A DNA stretch of 48,324 nucleotides from Methylomonas koyamae (GCF_006483455.1 NZ_PPPU01000030.1:1-48324); one strand, 5' to 3'. Positions 1 through 10,421 are shown, numbered from the stretch's first letter. Translations and numbers: made by a program. Notes: generated from the letters alone by a model not told the origin.

Positions 1-23
1 CTTCTATTGTCGAGTAATTGAAG

Positions 24-335
24 ATGGCAAATCAAACTATCAGAATCCAATTGAAAGCCTTTGATCATAAATTGATCGATCAGTCGGCGGGAGAGATAGT
101 AGAAACAGCAAAGCGGACCGGCGCCCAAGTGAAAGGCCCGATTCCTTTGCCTACTAGAAAAGAGCGCTTTACTGTACTGATTTCGCCACACGTCAATAAA
201 GACGCGCGCGATCAATACGAATTGAGAACATACAAACGGTTGTTGGACATCGTCGAACCTACCGATAAGACTGTTGACGCCTTGATGAAGCTTGATCTGG
301 CGGCTGGGGTTGATGTTCAAATTAAGCTGAAATAA
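24..335 (+). CDS. rpsJ: 30S ribosomal protein S10 (NusE)
   Basis: S10 is a small-subunit head protein that also acts as NusE in transcription antitermination with NusB. The product is 103 residues, the usual length, and begins [16 protein letters not shown] chose the ATG rather than a TTG two codons upstream, because the ATG gives the family N-terminus. The central [26 protein letters not shown] stretch (about residues 40-65) is the conserved core. It is the first gene of the S10 operon; the operon leader and promoter lie before the window. rplC follows after 30 bases. Confidence 0.98.
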   Translation: MANQTIRIQLKAFDHKLIDQSAGEIVETAKRTGAQVKGPIPLPTRKERFTVLISPHVNKDARDQYELRTYKRLLDIVEPTDKTVDALMKLDLAAGVDVQIKLK

Positions 336-365
336 CGAAAAGTTATAGATTAGAGGGATTGGCAG

Positions 366-1016
366 ATGTCAATAGGTCTTATTGGTCGTAAATGTGGTAT
401 GACCAGAATTTTTTGCGAAGATGGTTCTTCTGTACCTGTAACCGTGCTTCATATCGACTCAAACCGAGTCATTCAGGTAAAGAGCGTCGAAAACGACGGT
501 TACCGGGCCGTACAGGTGGCTGCAGGCGATGTAAAGTCTTCTAAGGTCAATAAAGCAATGGCGGGTCACTATGCTTCTGCCAATGTCACAGCTGGTCGGG
601 GGCTTTGGGAGTTTCGTCTCGGCGAGAATGAGGGTGGGGAGTTAGTCCCTGGTGCTGAGCTCAAGGTTGACGTATTTTCCGCAGGGCAAATTGTCGATGT
701 TGCCGGTACGAGTATCGGTAAGGGCTTTGCAGGTACAGTTAAGCGCCACAATTTTAGAACGCAGGATGCCACTCATGGTAACTCTCGTTCGCACAGGGTG
801 CCCGGTTCCAGTGGTATGAACCAAACGCCAGGACGAGTATTTAAAGGCAAAAAAATGTGCGGCCACATGGGGGCAGTTAAGACGACTGTTCAAAATCTGA
901 AGATTCACGCCATAGACGTCGAGCGCAATTTGATTCTGGTTAGGGGCGCCGTTCCCGGGGCGAAAGGCGGCGACGTGGTTATCACCCCTGCGGTGAAAAT
1001 GATCAATAAAGGTTAA
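366..1016 (+). CDS. rplC: 50S ribosomal protein L3
   Basis: L3 is an early assembly protein of the large subunit, and its long internal loop reaches the peptidyl transferase centre. The 216 residues match the bacterial length (209 in E. coli). The loop around residues 132-162 carries the conserved DATHGNS and [13 protein letters not shown] motifs. Gln153 in NQTPG aligns with the glutamine methylated by PrmB in E. coli, so the modification site is retained. It lies between rpsJ and rplD, and rplD starts 3 bases after its stop, which implies translational coupling. Confidence 0.98.
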   Translation: MSIGLIGRKCGMTRIFCEDGSSVPVTVLHIDSNRVIQVKSVENDGYRAVQVAAGDVKSSKVNKAMAGHYASANVTAGRGLWEFRLGENEGGELVPGAELKVDVFSAGQIVDVAGTSIGKGFAGTVKRHNFRTQDATHGNSRSHRVPGSSGMNQTPGRVFKGKKMCGHMGAVKTTVQNLKIHAIDVERNLILVRGAVPGAKGGDVVITPAVKMINKG

Positions 1017-1019
1017 TTT

Positions 1020-1640
1020 ATGGCATTACAAATACCTGCAATCAACGGTGGCGGTTCCTCTCAGGCACTCGATGTGTCAGATGAAGTATTTGGTCAGGAT
1101 TTCAATGAAACCTTGGTCCATCAATTGGTCACTAAATATCTTTCAAGTGCACGCGCTGGCACAAAGGCGCAAAAAAACCGCTCTGCCGTTAGCGGTGGCG
1201 GTTTGAAGCCCTTTCGCCAAAAAGGCACTGGCCGTGCGCGTGCCGGTACAACCCGCAGCCCGATCTGGCGCACGGGTGGTGTCACGTTCGCGGCTCAGCC
1301 GCGCTCGTTCGACCAGAAGTTGAACAAAAAAATGTACAAGGTCGGTATCCGATCCATATTCTCAGAATTATTGCGTCAGGGACGGATCGCAGTTTGTGAT
1401 GACATCGTGCCGGCATCCCCAAAAACAAAAGACTTCTTGTCAAAAATTAAAGGTATCGAAGCCAAACGGTTGCTGGTCGTGGCGGATGACCTGAACGAAA
1501 ATTTGATTTTGGCGGCAAGGAATTTGCCATATGTAGCGGTGGTAACACCTACTAGTATCGACCCGGTGTCGCTAGTTGCCGCTGATAAAGTCATAGCAAC
1601 GGCTACAGCCTTGAAGCAAATTGAGGAGCGTTTAGCATGA
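1020..1640 (+). CDS. rplD: 50S ribosomal protein L4
   Basis: L4 binds 23S rRNA and lines the exit tunnel through an extended basic loop. In E. coli it is also the repressor and attenuator of the S10 operon. The protein is 206 residues. The loop is visible at about residues 55-90, with the GGGLKPFRQKGTGRARAG signature followed by SPIWRTGG. The start lies 3 bases after the rplC stop, and the end overlaps rplW by 4 bases (ATGA). Whether autoregulation exists here cannot be judged, because the operon leader is outside the window. Confidence 0.98.
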   Translation: MALQIPAINGGGSSQALDVSDEVFGQDFNETLVHQLVTKYLSSARAGTKAQKNRSAVSGGGLKPFRQKGTGRARAGTTRSPIWRTGGVTFAAQPRSFDQKLNKKMYKVGIRSIFSELLRQGRIAVCDDIVPASPKTKDFLSKIKGIEAKRLLVVADDLNENLILAARNLPYVAVVTPTSIDPVSLVAADKVIATATALKQIEERLA

Positions 1641-1936
1641 GTGAACAAAAAGTTAAATTAGCGAACGTTTTGTACGCGCCGATCATTTCGGAAAAAAGCT
1701 CAAATGCCGCGGACCAAAATAATCAATTTGTGTTTAAAGTGCAAAAGACAGCAACCAAACTGCAGATTAAAAAAGCAGTCGAGTTGATGTTCGACGTGAA
1801 AGTCGAATCGGTTCGCGTATTAAACGTCAAAGGAAAAATCAAGCGCTTCGGACGCGCTTTGGGTAAGCGCTCAGACTGGAAAAAAGCATATGTGAAATTG
1901 CAGTCGGGCCACAATATCGAACTTGCAACAGCATAA
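1637..1936 (+). CDS. rplW: 50S ribosomal protein L23
   Basis: L23 sits at the exit of the polypeptide tunnel and is the docking site for trigger factor and SRP. The product is 99 residues, within the bacterial range. Conserved features are YAPIISEKS near residue 13 and the basic VKGKIKRFGRALGKRSDWKKAYV stretch (about residues 63-86) of the rRNA-binding loop. Its ATG overlaps the end of rplD by 4 bases, so translation is probably coupled. Confidence 0.97.
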   Translation: MSEQKVKLANVLYAPIISEKSSNAADQNNQFVFKVQKTATKLQIKKAVELMFDVKVESVRVLNVKGKIKRFGRALGKRSDWKKAYVKLQSGHNIELATA

Positions 1937-1968
1937 CTTTTTAAAGCAAATAGGAGCGGTAGAAGAGC

Positions 1969-2796
1969 ATGGCTATTCTAAAATCAAAGCCGACATCTCC
2001 AGGTTCTCGGTTTGTAGTACGTGTACAAAATAATGATTTGCATAAGGGTAAGCCATTTGCACAACTACTAGACAAAAAGAGCAATACTGGTGGACGTAAC
2101 AATCAGGGTAGAGTGACAACCCGCCACATCGGTGGGGGACACAAAAAGTTTTATCGTATTATCGATTTCAAGCGCGATAAAGCTGATGTTCCGGCCATTA
2201 TCGAGCGAATAGAATACGATCCAAACAGAACAGCTAACATCGCACTGGTTTTATTTAAAGACGGTGAGCGGAGATACATAATAGCGCCCAAAGGGATAGA
2301 AGTTGGTCAGGAAATACTAAGTTCCGAAACCACCCCCGTCAAAGTTGGAAATTGCATGCCGTTACGTAATATGCCACTGGGTACCACCCTGCATTGTGTC
2401 GAATTGAAGCCCGGCAAAGGTGCTCAGTTGGCACGAAGCGCAGGTACTTCTGTCCAATTGGTGGCTAAGGATGGCGCTTATGTGACAGTAAGATTGCGTT
2501 CCGGTGAGATGAGAAAAGTGCCTTCCGACTGCAAAGGTGTGGTTGGCGAAGTTTCGAATTCTGAGCACAATTTGATTTCCCTGGGTAAAGCTGGCGCCAA
2601 GAGGTGGAGAGGCGTAAGGCCTACAGTTCGAGGCGTTGCCATGAACCCGGTTGACCACCCGCATGGGGGCGGTGAAGGCCGAACTTCAGGCGGGCGCCAT
2701 CCTGTGTCGCCATGGGGAACTCCAACTAAGGGCTACAAAACCCGTAAAAATAAACGTACTGACAACATGATTGTCAGACGCCGTAAGCAAAAATAA
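1969..2796 (+). CDS. rplB: 50S ribosomal protein L2
   Basis: L2 is a primary 23S rRNA binder required for subunit association and peptidyl transfer. The 275 residues match E. coli (273). The C-terminal region has [14 protein letters not shown], containing the conserved histidine important for activity, followed by a strongly basic tail (about residues 255-275). The N-terminal part contains [16 protein letters not shown], typical of the RNA-binding OB fold. AGGAG (1952-1956) and GAAGAG (1962-1967) upstream could serve as the ribosome binding site. It is the fifth gene of the S10 operon. Confidence 0.98.
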   Translation: MAILKSKPTSPGSRFVVRVQNNDLHKGKPFAQLLDKKSNTGGRNNQGRVTTRHIGGGHKKFYRIIDFKRDKADVPAIIERIEYDPNRTANIALVLFKDGERRYIIAPKGIEVGQEILSSETTPVKVGNCMPLRNMPLGTTLHCVELKPGKGAQLARSAGTSVQLVAKDGAYVTVRLRSGEMRKVPSDCKGVVGEVSNSEHNLISLGKAGAKRWRGVRPTVRGVAMNPVDHPHGGGEGRTSGGRHPVSPWGTPTKGYKTRKNKRTDNMIVRRRKQK

Positions 2797-2808
2797 GAGG
2801 TATCTGAC

Positions 2809-3081
2809 GTGCCACGTTCAATTAAAAAAGGTCCATTTATTGATCATCACTTGCTTAAAAAAGTTGAAGAGGCGGTGAGAACAAATAATCGGAAACCGAT
2901 TAAAACCTGGTCTAGACGCTCGATGATCAGCCCTGATATGTTGGGGCTGACCATTGCGGTGCACAATGGTAAGCAACATGTGCCAGTGTTGATTTCTGAA
3001 AATATGGTCGGTCATAAATTAGGTGAGTTCTCCCCGACGAGAACTTATAAAGGCCATATCGCTGACAAAAAATCCAGATAA
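2809..3081 (+). CDS. rpsS: 30S ribosomal protein S19
   Basis: S19 forms a complex with S13 in the head of the small subunit, near the A-site tRNA. The 90-residue product starts [16 protein letters not shown] and contains the family signature [16 protein letters not shown] near residues 68-83. Translation starts at GTG; no in-frame ATG gives the conserved N-terminus. The gene lies 12 bases after rplB and just ahead of rplV. Confidence 0.97.
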   Translation: MPRSIKKGPFIDHHLLKKVEEAVRTNNRKPIKTWSRRSMISPDMLGLTIAVHNGKQHVPVLISENMVGHKLGEFSPTRTYKGHIADKKSR

Positions 3082-3090
3082 GGAGTGAAC

Positions 3091-3423
3091 GTGGAAGTAT
3101 CGGCTAAATTGAGTAACGCTCCCTTGTCTGCGCAGAAAGCGCGTTTGGTAGGAGATCAGATTAGAGGGTTGCCTGTTGAAAACGCCTTAAACCTTTTGAA
3201 TTTCAGCTCCAAAAAAGCGGCTGCAATCTTCAAAAAAGTTCTTGAATCAGCTATAGCGAACGCCGAGCATAACGAAAACGCAGACATAGACGAACTAAAA
3301 GTCTCTACCGTTTTCGTGAACGAAGGGCGCACAATGAAGAGAATCTCTGCTCGAGCAAAGGGGCGCGCCAACCACATTCTGAAAAGAACTTGCCATATAA
3401 CAATCAAAGTAGCTGAGAAATAG
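3091..3423 (+). CDS. rplV: 50S ribosomal protein L22
   Basis: L22 spans the large subunit and its beta-hairpin lines the exit tunnel constriction. Two GTG codons are possible. I prefer the one at 3091, because AGGAG (3081-3085) then lies 5 bases upstream and the product ([20 protein letters not shown], 110 residues) matches the E. coli length. The GTG at 3085 would overlap the Shine-Dalgarno itself. The tunnel hairpin and the [16 protein letters not shown] segment (about residues 88-103) are conserved. It follows rpsS by 9 bases. Confidence 0.97.
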   Translation: MEVSAKLSNAPLSAQKARLVGDQIRGLPVENALNLLNFSSKKAAAIFKKVLESAIANAEHNENADIDELKVSTVFVNEGRTMKRISARAKGRANHILKRTCHITIKVAEK

Positions 3424-3432
3424 AGGTATAAG

Positions 3433-4104
3433 ATGGGACAAAAGGTTCATCCCACTGGGATTCGTCTCGGGATCGTAAAAGATTGGACTTCGAGATGGTA
3501 TGCAAATAGCCAGAATTACCCTGTGCTTCTGCTGCAAGATTTGAAAGTTCGTGAATATATCAAGCAAAAATTGGCGCACGCTTCAGTTAGTCGTGTCCAG
3601 ATTAATCGACCTGCTAACAATGCAAATATAACTGTGCACACTGCGCGGCCCGGCATCGTAATTGGGAAAAAAGGCGAGGATATCGATATCTTGCGTCAGA
3701 ATATCTCCGCGATGATGGGGGTTCCCGTACAACTGAATGTCGAGGAAATTAGAAAGCCTGAGCTCGACGCGTACTTAGTTGCAGAGAGTATTGCCCAACA
3801 GTTGGAAAAACGGATTATGTATCGCCGGGCAATGAAGCGGGCGGTGACAAACACTATGCGATTGGGTGCGGAAGGTATCAAAATCACCGTGGCGGGACGT
3901 TTAAACGGTGCTGAAATCGCCAGAACTGAATGGTACCGTGAAGGGCGCGTCCCGCTGCACACCTTGCGGGCTGACATCGATTACGGAACCGCAGAGGCGA
4001 AAACCACTTACGGAATCATCGGTATTAAGGTCTGGATATTCAAAGGTGAGGTGTTCGATATGGATGCCCATACCGCTTCGCTCAACGCAGATTCAAAAAA
4101 ATAA
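3433..4104 (+). CDS. rpsC: 30S ribosomal protein S3
   Basis: S3 lies at the mRNA entry channel of the small subunit and contributes to helicase activity. The 223 residues begin [14 protein letters not shown], the standard N-terminus. A KH type 2 RNA-binding domain is visible, with the GKKGEDI loop near residue 78. The C-terminal domain contains [21 protein letters not shown] (about residues 143-163). The length is slightly short of E. coli (233) because the variable C-terminal tail is short. It is a regular S10 operon member, 9 bases after rplV. Confidence 0.98.
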   Translation: MGQKVHPTGIRLGIVKDWTSRWYANSQNYPVLLLQDLKVREYIKQKLAHASVSRVQINRPANNANITVHTARPGIVIGKKGEDIDILRQNISAMMGVPVQLNVEEIRKPELDAYLVAESIAQQLEKRIMYRRAMKRAVTNTMRLGAEGIKITVAGRLNGAEIARTEWYREGRVPLHTLRADIDYGTAEAKTTYGIIGIKVWIFKGEVFDMDAHTASLNADSKK

Positions 4105-4124
4105 GTTGAAGGGGAATAGACAAA

Positions 4125-4538
4125 ATGCTTCAACCAAAAAGAACAAAGTTTCGTAAACAACATACCGGACGTAATAACGGCACCGCGTTGCGTGGGTCCT
4201 CAGTCAGCTTCGGTGAGTATGGTTTGAAATCTATAAGTCGTGGTAGAATGACGGCCCGCCAAATTGAGGCGGCTCGGCGAGCTATCAGCAGGCATGTTAA
4301 GCGTGGTGGTAAAATTTGGATCCGTATTTTTCCAGATAAGCCAATTACCAAAAAACCATTAGAAGTTCGTATGGGTAAAGGTAAAGGTAGTGTAGAATAC
4401 TGGGTTGCTCAAATTAAGCCAGGCACCATGCTGTTCGAGATTGAAGGGGTTTCTGAAGAGTTGGCCCGTGAGGCTTTTGAGCTTGCAGCTGCGAAGTTAC
4501 CTGTAAAAACAACGTTTTCTGCTCGGACAATAATGTAA
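4125..4538 (+). CDS. rplP: 50S ribosomal protein L16
   Basis: L16 contacts the A-site tRNA elbow and helps shape the A and P sites. The 137 residues begin [19 protein letters not shown]. The conserved [19 protein letters not shown] stretch (about residues 77-95) includes the arginine that is hydroxylated in E. coli. The stop codon overlaps the rpmC start by one base (TAATG), which indicates coupled translation. Confidence 0.98.
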   Translation: MLQPKRTKFRKQHTGRNNGTALRGSSVSFGEYGLKSISRGRMTARQIEAARRAISRHVKRGGKIWIRIFPDKPITKKPLEVRMGKGKGSVEYWVAQIKPGTMLFEIEGVSEELAREAFELAAAKLPVKTTFSARTIM

Positions 4539-4729
4539 TGAAAGCAAAAGAACTGAGAACCAAAAGTAAAGACGAATTGAAAGGGACGTTGTTGGAGTTG
4601 TCCAAGGAGCAGTTTAATTTAAGAATGCAGAAAGGTACCGGGCAGTTAAGTAAATCTAGTCAAGTAAAAACCGTTCGGCGCCAAATTGCTCGCATTAATA
4701 CGATCTTAAGTGAAATGGCGAGGGCGTGA
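4538..4729 (+). CDS. rpmC: 50S ribosomal protein L29
   Basis: L29 is a small helical protein next to L23 at the tunnel exit, where it forms part of the SRP and trigger factor docking platform. The product is 63 residues, as in E. coli, starting [21 protein letters not shown] and ending with the helix [18 protein letters not shown]. The start overlaps the rplP stop by one base. The coding end lies two bases before the ATG chosen for rpsQ. Confidence 0.97.
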   Translation: MKAKELRTKSKDELKGTLLELSKEQFNLRMQKGTGQLSKSSQVKTVRRQIARINTILSEMARA

Positions 4730-4731
4730 TC

Positions 4732-4995
4732 ATGAGCGAAAACATAGAAAGTACACGTAGAGTAACCGGACGCGTCGTTAGCAACAAAATGGATAAGACA
4801 GCATCGGTTTTAGTCGAACGGTTGGTGAAGCATCCGGTGTACGGCAAATATATCAAACGGTCTACGAAGCTGCTGGTGCATGACGAGAACAATATTTGCC
4901 AAGAGGGCGATATAGTAACAATCGCTTCGTGTCGACCGATTTCGAAAAATAAATCGTTTAAGTTGCTGGAAGTCGTCGAGGCTTCCAACAAATAA
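4732..4995 (+). CDS. rpsQ: 30S ribosomal protein S17
   Basis: S17 is an OB-fold primary 16S rRNA binder. The chosen ATG gives 87 residues ([21 protein letters not shown]), close to the family length of 84-88. An in-frame GTG two codons upstream is rejected because it overlaps the end of rpmC and adds nothing conserved. [21 protein letters not shown] (about residues 14-34) is the characteristic first strands. It is the last gene of the S10 operon in the E. coli arrangement. Confidence 0.97.
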   Translation: MSENIESTRRVTGRVVSNKMDKTASVLVERLVKHPVYGKYIKRSTKLLVHDENNICQEGDIVTIASCRPISKNKSFKLLEVVEASNK

Positions 4996-5022
4996 TTAAT
5001 ATCTTTAGTTGGGAATTTAAAA

Positions 5023-5391
5023 ATGATTCAGATGCAAACTAGCCTTGACGTCGCCGATAATAGTGGCGCAAAAAAGGTCATGTGTATCAAGGTTCTTGGA
5101 GGATCGCATCGCCGCTATGCCGGTATCGGTGACATCATCAAAGTCAGTGTTAAAGACGCAATGCCTCGCACCCGCGTGAAAAAAGGCGACGTTTACAATG
5201 CCTTGGTCGTAAGAACAAAAAGAGGTGTTCGTAGAGCTGATGGTTCAGTGATTAGATTCGACGGTAACGCTGCGGTAATTTTAAATAACCAACTGCAACC
5301 AATCGGTACACGTATCTTTGGGCCTGTCACACGCGAGCTGAGAGGGGATAAGTTTATGAAAATTATCTCTCTCGCCCCAGAAGTGCTATAA
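5023..5391 (+). CDS. rplN: 50S ribosomal protein L14
   Basis: L14 lies at the subunit interface and forms inter-subunit bridges; RsfS binds it to silence ribosomes. The 122 residues are the exact bacterial length. Near-invariant segments include [17 protein letters not shown] (residues 11-27) and the C-terminal [20 protein letters not shown]. This gene opens the spc block in E. coli. Here it follows rpsQ after 27 bases, with no terminator visible between the two, so read-through from S10 is likely. Confidence 0.98.
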   Translation: MIQMQTSLDVADNSGAKKVMCIKVLGGSHRRYAGIGDIIKVSVKDAMPRTRVKKGDVYNALVVRTKRGVRRADGSVIRFDGNAAVILNNQLQPIGTRIFGPVTRELRGDKFMKIISLAPEVL

Positions 5392-5406
5392 GACGGAGGC
5401 CTAAAG

Positions 5407-5724
5407 ATGCAAAAATTAAAACAAGGTGACGAAGTTATTGTCTGCGTTGGAAGAGAAAAAGGTAAGCTTGGACGGGTTTCTAAAGTGCTTGAAAATAATA
5501 GAGTGCTGGTCGAAGGTGTTAATTTGGTCAAGAAGCACCAAAGAGGCAATCCTAACCTCGGTATCTCTGGCGGCATCGTAGACAAAAATATGCCCATTCA
5601 TATTTCGAATATAGCGATATTCAATCCCAAAACAAAAAAAGCTGATCGGATCGGTTTTAGGTTGAATGCTGATGGCAAAAAAGTTAGGTTTTTTAAATCT
5701 AACAATGAAACTATCGGTGATTGA
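5407..5724 (+). CDS. rplX: 50S ribosomal protein L24
   Basis: L24 initiates large-subunit assembly by binding the 5' end of 23S rRNA. The product is 105 residues. A KOW motif occupies about residues 4-34 ([18 protein letters not shown]). [20 protein letters not shown] follows near residues 44-63, as in the family. A clear GGAGG lies upstream of the ATG. rplE begins 11 bases after the stop. Confidence 0.97.
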   Translation: MQKLKQGDEVIVCVGREKGKLGRVSKVLENNRVLVEGVNLVKKHQRGNPNLGISGGIVDKNMPIHISNIAIFNPKTKKADRIGFRLNADGKKVRFFKSNNETIGD

Positions 5725-5735
5725 GGAGACAAGCT

Positions 5736-6275
5736 ATGTCGAGATTAGAAAAGAAATACAAAGAAGAAATAGTGCCGGCATTGATAAGTCAATTCGGATA
5801 TAAAACCGTAATGCAAGTGCCTAAATTAACCAAAATCACTCTTAATATGGGTGTTGGTGGCGCGGTAGCGGACAAGAAAGTGCTGCAATCTGCCGTGTCT
5901 GATATGGAGAAAATCTCTGGACAGAAGGCCGTAGTTACTTTGGCGCGTAAATCTATAGCAGGGTTTAAAATCCGCGACGACATGCCTATTGGATGTAAGG
6001 TGACTTTGCGTAGCGATAGAATGTACGAGTTTTTGGATAGGTTAATTACCATTTCTATACCGCGTATTCGTGATTTTAGAGGGATGAGTTCCAAAAGTTT
6101 CGATGGCAGAGGGAACTATTCTGTCGGTATTAAGGAGCAAATAATTTTCCCGGAAATCGACTACGATAAAATCGACACCCTTCGAGGGATGGATATTTGC
6201 ATCACTACGACAGCCCAAACCGACGAGGAAGGTCTGGCGTTGTTGAAGTTATTCAATTTTCCATTTAAAAGCTGA
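5736..6275 (+). CDS. rplE: 50S ribosomal protein L5
   Basis: L5 anchors 5S rRNA in the central protuberance and contacts S13 across the subunit interface. The ATG chosen gives 179 residues, identical in length to E. coli, and begins [16 protein letters not shown]. An upstream in-frame TTG lies at the end of rplX and includes the GAGGAG Shine-Dalgarno, so it is not used. Conserved segments are [18 protein letters not shown] (about residues 33-50) and [20 protein letters not shown]. In E. coli this start region carries the S8 translational operator; I could not verify the fold here. Confidence 0.97.
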   Translation: MSRLEKKYKEEIVPALISQFGYKTVMQVPKLTKITLNMGVGGAVADKKVLQSAVSDMEKISGQKAVVTLARKSIAGFKIRDDMPIGCKVTLRSDRMYEFLDRLITISIPRIRDFRGMSSKSFDGRGNYSVGIKEQIIFPEIDYDKIDTLRGMDICITTTAQTDEEGLALLKLFNFPFKS

Positions 6276-6285
6276 GGGTGCACTG

Positions 6286-6591
6286 ATGGCAAAAAAATCG
6301 ATGATAGCTCGCGAATCAAAGCGCGCTAGTTTAATTAAAAAATACGACAGCAAACGCAGTGCGTTAAAGGGAGTTATACGTTCGCCAAATGCGACGTTCG
6401 AGGAGAAGGAAAGCGCGCAAATTCAGCTGCAAAAATTACCCAGGGACTCTAGTAAATCTAGATTACGTAATCGCTGTAAGCTCACCGGTAGACCTCATGG
6501 TTACTATAGAAAGTTTGGGTTGAGCAGGAATAAGCTTAGAGAAGCGACCATGCGAGGCGATGTGCCTGGTCTGTCTAAAGCTAGCTGGTAA
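6286..6591 (+). CDS. rpsN: 30S ribosomal protein S14, zinc-free type
   Basis: S14 is a late assembly protein of the small-subunit head. At 101 residues this is the long zinc-independent form: the C-terminal part reads [20 protein letters not shown] (about residues 60-79), with one cysteine in place of the four-cysteine zinc ribbon of the short form. It starts [14 protein letters not shown], 10 bases after rplE. Confidence 0.97.
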   Translation: MAKKSMIARESKRASLIKKYDSKRSALKGVIRSPNATFEEKESAQIQLQKLPRDSSKSRLRNRCKLTGRPHGYYRKFGLSRNKLREATMRGDVPGLSKASW

Positions 6592-6626
6592 CTATCGTTA
6601 CGTAAAAGGTTGTTGGGGAATTAATA

Positions 6627-7022
6627 ATGAGTATGACAGATCCTATTGCAGATATGTTGACCAGAATAAGAAATGGTCAGTCTGCTGGTAAAAAGAGCGT
6701 GAAAATGCCGTCCTCTAAATTAAAGCTTGCTATAGCAAAAGTTTTAAAAGAAGAGGGTTATATCAACGATTACAAAACCGAAGTAAACGGTAGTCATACA
6801 GAGATGACAATCGAGCTCAAATATTACAACGGTGTCCCGGTAATTGAGAGTGTGAAAAGAATTAGTAGGCCGGGTTTGAGGATTTACAAATCTAAAGACG
6901 AGCTTCCAAAAGTTCTCGGCGGCCTCGGTATTGCGATCGTATCAACTTCAAACGGCGTAATGACTGATCGGGCTGCTCGTGCCATTGGGCACGGCGGCGA
7001 AGTCATTTGTACCGTCTGCTAA
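6627..7022 (+). CDS. rpsH: 30S ribosomal protein S8
   Basis: S8 binds the central domain of 16S rRNA and, in E. coli, represses the spc operon by binding mRNA at rplE. The 131 residues begin [17 protein letters not shown]. The C-terminal hallmark is [14 protein letters not shown] (about residues 107-120). The intergenic space to rpsN is 35 bases, with GGGGAA upstream of the ATG as ribosome binding site. Confidence 0.98.
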   Translation: MSMTDPIADMLTRIRNGQSAGKKSVKMPSSKLKLAIAKVLKEEGYINDYKTEVNGSHTEMTIELKYYNGVPVIESVKRISRPGLRIYKSKDELPKVLGGLGIAIVSTSNGVMTDRAARAIGHGGEVICTVC

Positions 7023-7041
7023 GAGTTTTAAAGGATATATC

Positions 7042-7575
7042 ATGTCACGAGTAGCTAATGCGCCGATTGTATTGCCGGCCGGCGTAGAGATAAAACTGGA
7101 CGGTAAACACACAGTCATAAAAGGCAAACTGGGTGAGCTTTCATTCCGCCTTTCGCCATCAGTTGAACTTGAATTGAGCGGCAATGTTATCAGCGTAAAA
7201 TGGGATAGCGCGGTGAAAGGTGCGAAGGCGCATGCCGGTACTGCTCGCGCGTCAATCAACAATATGGTTAAGGGTGTTTCGGAGGGCTTCGTTAAGAAGA
7301 TGCTTTTGGTTGGCGTCGGTTATAGGGCGCAGGTCAAAGATAATCTCCTGACTTTGTCTTTGGGTTATTCCAATCCAGTGGAATATCTGATTCCCGAAGG
7401 TGTCACCGTTGAGGCGCCGTCACAAACCGAGCTTTTGGTAAAAAGTAGCGACAAGCAGAAACTGGGGCAAGTGGCTTCTGAAATTCGCGCTTTCAGGCCG
7501 CCGGAGCCTTACAAAGGTAAAGGTGTCAGAATTGCCGATGAATATGTGGCTCGAAAAGAAGCCAAGAAGAAATAG
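7042..7575 (+). CDS. rplF: 50S ribosomal protein L6
   Basis: L6 lies near the GTPase-associated centre and the sarcin-ricin loop. The ATG chosen gives 177 residues ([17 protein letters not shown]), the family length. Longer in-frame extensions upstream run back into rpsH and are not credible. The second-domain signature [19 protein letters not shown] (about residues 152-170) is clear. Spacing to rpsH is 19 bases, with AAGGA upstream. Confidence 0.97.
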   Translation: MSRVANAPIVLPAGVEIKLDGKHTVIKGKLGELSFRLSPSVELELSGNVISVKWDSAVKGAKAHAGTARASINNMVKGVSEGFVKKMLLVGVGYRAQVKDNLLTLSLGYSNPVEYLIPEGVTVEAPSQTELLVKSSDKQKLGQVASEIRAFRPPEPYKGKGVRIADEYVARKEAKKK

Positions 7576-7583
7576 GTAACAAA

Positions 7584-7937
7584 ATGGATAAGAAAAATTC
7601 CAGGCTAAAGCGAGCGCTAAAGCTTCGTTGCAAAATCAAGAAACTGAACGTCAACAGATTGACCATACATCGCACTTCACAGCATATCTATGCACAAGTG
7701 TTGAGTGTTGATGGAACAATGACCCTCGCTTCTGCTTCTACTGTGCTCGCGGATATTAAAACAAAGGTAAAAAATACCAGTAATATCGATGCGGCGACAG
7801 CAGTAGGTACGCTAATTGCGGAGCGAGCCCTGGCTGCTGGGGTTCAGGAGGTCGCGTTTGATCGATCGGGTTTTAAATATCATGGCCGTGTGAAAGCGTT
7901 GGCAGATGCTGCTCGCGAAGCCGGGTTGAAGTTCTAG
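7584..7937 (+). CDS. rplR: 50S ribosomal protein L18
   Basis: L18 joins L5 and L25 on 5S rRNA in the central protuberance. The product is 117 residues, exactly as in E. coli, starting [19 protein letters not shown]. The C-terminal motif [26 protein letters not shown] (about residues 90-115) is diagnostic. It lies between rplF and rpsE with spacers of 8 and 9 bases. Confidence 0.97.
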   Translation: MDKKNSRLKRALKLRCKIKKLNVNRLTIHRTSQHIYAQVLSVDGTMTLASASTVLADIKTKVKNTSNIDAATAVGTLIAERALAAGVQEVAFDRSGFKYHGRVKALADAAREAGLKF

Positions 7938-7946
7938 GGGAAGATT

Positions 7947-8453
7947 ATGGCAACAGCACCATCTCAAGGTAGTACCGACGGTTTGCAGGAGAAATTAGTT
8001 TCTGTTCGTCGAGTGGCAAAAGTGGTTAAAGGCGGTAGGGTATTTGGGTTTGCTGCTCTTACAGTCGTAGGTGACGGCGACGGTCGGGTCGGTTACGGCG
8101 TATCAAAGGCCAGGGAGGTGCCGGTAGCAATCCAGAAGTCCCTGGAGCAAGCACGAAAAAATATGAGAAAAGTCGCGCTGAAGGAAGGTACTTTGCAATA
8201 TTCCATTATGTCCAACACTGGTGCGGCTAAAGTCTATATGCAGCCGGCGTCGGAAGGTACTGGTATTATCGCTGGAGGGGCTATGCGTGCGGTTTTTGAG
8301 GTTGTAGGTGTGCACAATGTACTGGCCAAATGCATAGGTACTAGTAATCCAATTAATGTTGTCAGAGCTACGATCAACGGTCTCACTGCTATGCAGGATG
8401 CGAAGAGGATTGCCGCTAAACGCGGTTTGACTGTTGAGCAAATTACAGGATAA
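7947..8453 (+). CDS. rpsE: 30S ribosomal protein S5
   Basis: S5 is needed for decoding fidelity and mRNA entry; mutations in its N-terminal loop give spectinomycin resistance in E. coli. The 168 residues include the double-stranded-RNA-binding-like domain with [22 protein letters not shown] (about residues 24-45). The C-terminal domain has [21 protein letters not shown] (about residues 103-123). The family's KVVKGGR loop is intact. Confidence 0.98.
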   Translation: MATAPSQGSTDGLQEKLVSVRRVAKVVKGGRVFGFAALTVVGDGDGRVGYGVSKAREVPVAIQKSLEQARKNMRKVALKEGTLQYSIMSNTGAAKVYMQPASEGTGIIAGGAMRAVFEVVGVHNVLAKCIGTSNPINVVRATINGLTAMQDAKRIAAKRGLTVEQITG

Positions 8454-8459
8454 GAAGAC

Positions 8460-8645
8460 ATGTCCGGCAAAAAGTTAAACGTAATGATGACTAAAAGTAA
8501 AAATGGTAGATTGAAAAGTCATCAACAATGCCTGAAAGGCTTGGGATTAAGCAAAATTCGTCAAGTTGTTGAGGTGAGCGATACTCCTGAAAATAGAGGC
8601 ATGATTAACAAAATCGCTTATATGCTTAAAGTAGAGGAAGTCTAA
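8460..8645 (+). CDS. rpmD: 50S ribosomal protein L30
   Basis: L30 is a small, non-essential-type large-subunit protein. The product has 61 residues (59 in E. coli), and the [24 protein letters not shown] segment (about residues 26-49) is characteristic. The stop is immediately followed by the rplO ATG, with no spacer, so the two are probably translated together. Confidence 0.96.
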   Translation: MSGKKLNVMMTKSKNGRLKSHQQCLKGLGLSKIRQVVEVSDTPENRGMINKIAYMLKVEEV

Positions 8646-9080
8646 ATGTTTTTAAACACGATACAGGCTGCATACGGCGCAAGAAAAAAGGCTAAGCGCG
8701 TTGGTCGCGGAATAGGCTCTACTGACGGCAAGACCTGCGGTCGCGGTCACAAAGGGCAAAAAGCGCGTGCTGGGGGTTTCCATAAGGTAGGCTTTGAAGG
8801 GGGGCAGATGCCTTTGCAAAGGAGGCTGCCTAAAGTTGGTTTTACCTCTCGCACCAAGAAGTTTTCCGCAGAAGTACGGTTGAGCGAAATTAGTTCACTA
8901 AACGTTGACGTTGTAGATCTTCAGGTTTTGATTAGCAGTAATCTTGTCCCTGTGTTCACAAAGAAAGTTAAGGTTGTCAATACGGGTGTGTTGTCAAGAG
9001 GTTTAACTTTGAAAGGCCTTGGTGTAACTGCAGGTGCGAAGTCAACAATAGAAGCTGCTGGTGGCAAAGTAGAGGCATAG
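8646..9080 (+). CDS. rplO: 50S ribosomal protein L15
   Basis: L15 is a late assembly protein with a long glycine- and basic-rich N-terminal extension that threads through 23S rRNA. The 144 residues match E. coli. The extension reads [29 protein letters not shown] (about residues 15-43), followed by [18 protein letters not shown]. The stop abuts the secY GTG directly. Confidence 0.97.
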   Translation: MFLNTIQAAYGARKKAKRVGRGIGSTDGKTCGRGHKGQKARAGGFHKVGFEGGQMPLQRRLPKVGFTSRTKKFSAEVRLSEISSLNVDVVDLQVLISSNLVPVFTKKVKVVNTGVLSRGLTLKGLGVTAGAKSTIEAAGGKVEA

Positions 9081-10406
9081 GTGAGTGCTAAAGGTTATGA
9101 AGTTTCCGCGGGTGCTTTCCGTTTTGGGGAGCTAAAGTCTAGGTTGCTGTTTGTTTTAGGCGCTTTTGTTGTGTATCGGGTTGGTGCTCACATTCCGGTT
9201 CCCGGGATTGATCCAAAGGCGCTTGCTACAATGTTTGAGCAGCAGTCCGGTTCGATCTTAAACATGTTCAACATGTTTTCCGGCGGGGCTTTGATGAGGC
9301 TAAGCTTGTTTGCGCTTGGCATCATGCCTTATATTTCTGCCTCCATCATTATGCAGTTGATGACTATCGTTATTCCCGCGATGGAGCAGTTAAAGAAAGA
9401 AGGTGAGTCTGGTAGGAGAAAAATCTCTCAATATACGCGCTACGGGACGGTTGTTCTGGCGATGTTTCAGTCGGTGGGTATTTCTGTAGCGTTGCAAAAT
9501 CAAACCGCAGGCGGACTTGCTGTGGTTTTGCAGCCCGGTTTAGGGTTCGTGGTTGTTACCACCATTACGTTAGTAACTGGGACAATCTTTCTGATGTGGC
9601 TTGGTGAACAGGTGACAGAGCGTGGAATTGGCAACGGCATATCGCTACTAATTTTCGCCGGTATCGTATCAGGACTTCCCTCTGCAATAGGTGGGACGTT
9701 GGAGCTTGCTCGTACTGGAGAGATGAATGGTGCATTTATTGTGTTGCTTTTCGCGTTAGCGATTTTTGTCACAGGCATTGTGGTATTTGTTGAGCGCGGA
9801 CAAAGACGGATCACGATTAATTACCCCAAGCGTCAGCAGGGCAATAAGGTGTACGCAGGGCAGAGTTCGTTTTTGCCTTTAAAATTAAATATGGCTGGCG
9901 TTATACCGCCTATCTTCGCTTCAAGTATTATCTTGTTTCCAGCAACTATTGCAGGCTGGTTCGGTAATGTAGAAGGTTTTTCGTGGTTGCAAGATGTGGC
10001 ATCTGTTCTCTCTCCCGGTCAGCCTGTCTACGTCTTGTGCTACGCGTTGGCTATAGTATTTTTTTGCTTTTTCTACACCGCGCTGGTGTTTAATTCTAAA
10101 GAAACAGCGGAGAACCTAAAGAAATCCGGTGCCTTTTTGCCTGGTATCAGGCCGGGGATGCATACCACTAGTTACATTGATAAAGTAATGACTAGGCTTA
10201 CCCTGATTGGCGCAGTCTACATCACATTGATTTGCCTGTTGCCCGAATTTCTGATTGTTTATTGGAATGTTCCATTTTCTTTTGGCGGTACTTCACTGTT
10301 AATCATTGTTGTGGTTGTAATGGATTTTATATCGCAAATGCAGACCCATCTGATGTCTCAACAGTATGAAGGGTTGATGAAAAAAGCCAATCTGAAGAAA
10401 TCTTAA
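9081..10406 (+). CDS. secY: Protein translocase subunit SecY
   Basis: SecY is the pore-forming subunit of the SecYEG inner-membrane translocon. The 441 residues carry about ten hydrophobic membrane segments, beginning near residue 22 ([20 protein letters not shown]). The plug region [21 protein letters not shown] and the conserved cytoplasmic loop [15 protein letters not shown] (about residues 238-252) are present. Translation starts at GTG immediately after rplO. In the usual spc order, rpmJ follows. Confidence 0.98.
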   Translation: MSAKGYEVSAGAFRFGELKSRLLFVLGAFVVYRVGAHIPVPGIDPKALATMFEQQSGSILNMFNMFSGGALMRLSLFALGIMPYISASIIMQLMTIVIPAMEQLKKEGESGRRKISQYTRYGTVVLAMFQSVGISVALQNQTAGGLAVVLQPGLGFVVVTTITLVTGTIFLMWLGEQVTERGIGNGISLLIFAGIVSGLPSAIGGTLELARTGEMNGAFIVLLFALAIFVTGIVVFVERGQRRITINYPKRQQGNKVYAGQSSFLPLKLNMAGVIPPIFASSIILFPATIAGWFGNVEGFSWLQDVASVLSPGQPVYVLCYALAIVFFCFFYTALVFNSKETAENLKKSGAFLPGIRPGMHTTSYIDKVMTRLTLIGAVYITLICLLPEFLIVYWNVPFSFGGTSLLIIVVVVMDFISQMQTHLMSQQYEGLMKKANLKKS

Positions 10407-10421
10407 TTTAAGGAGTTAGCC

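Noticed and set aside
3085-3090. Upstream GTG as start of rplV
   Set aside because: It overlaps the Shine-Dalgarno and adds two residues absent from the family; the GTG at 3091 fits better.
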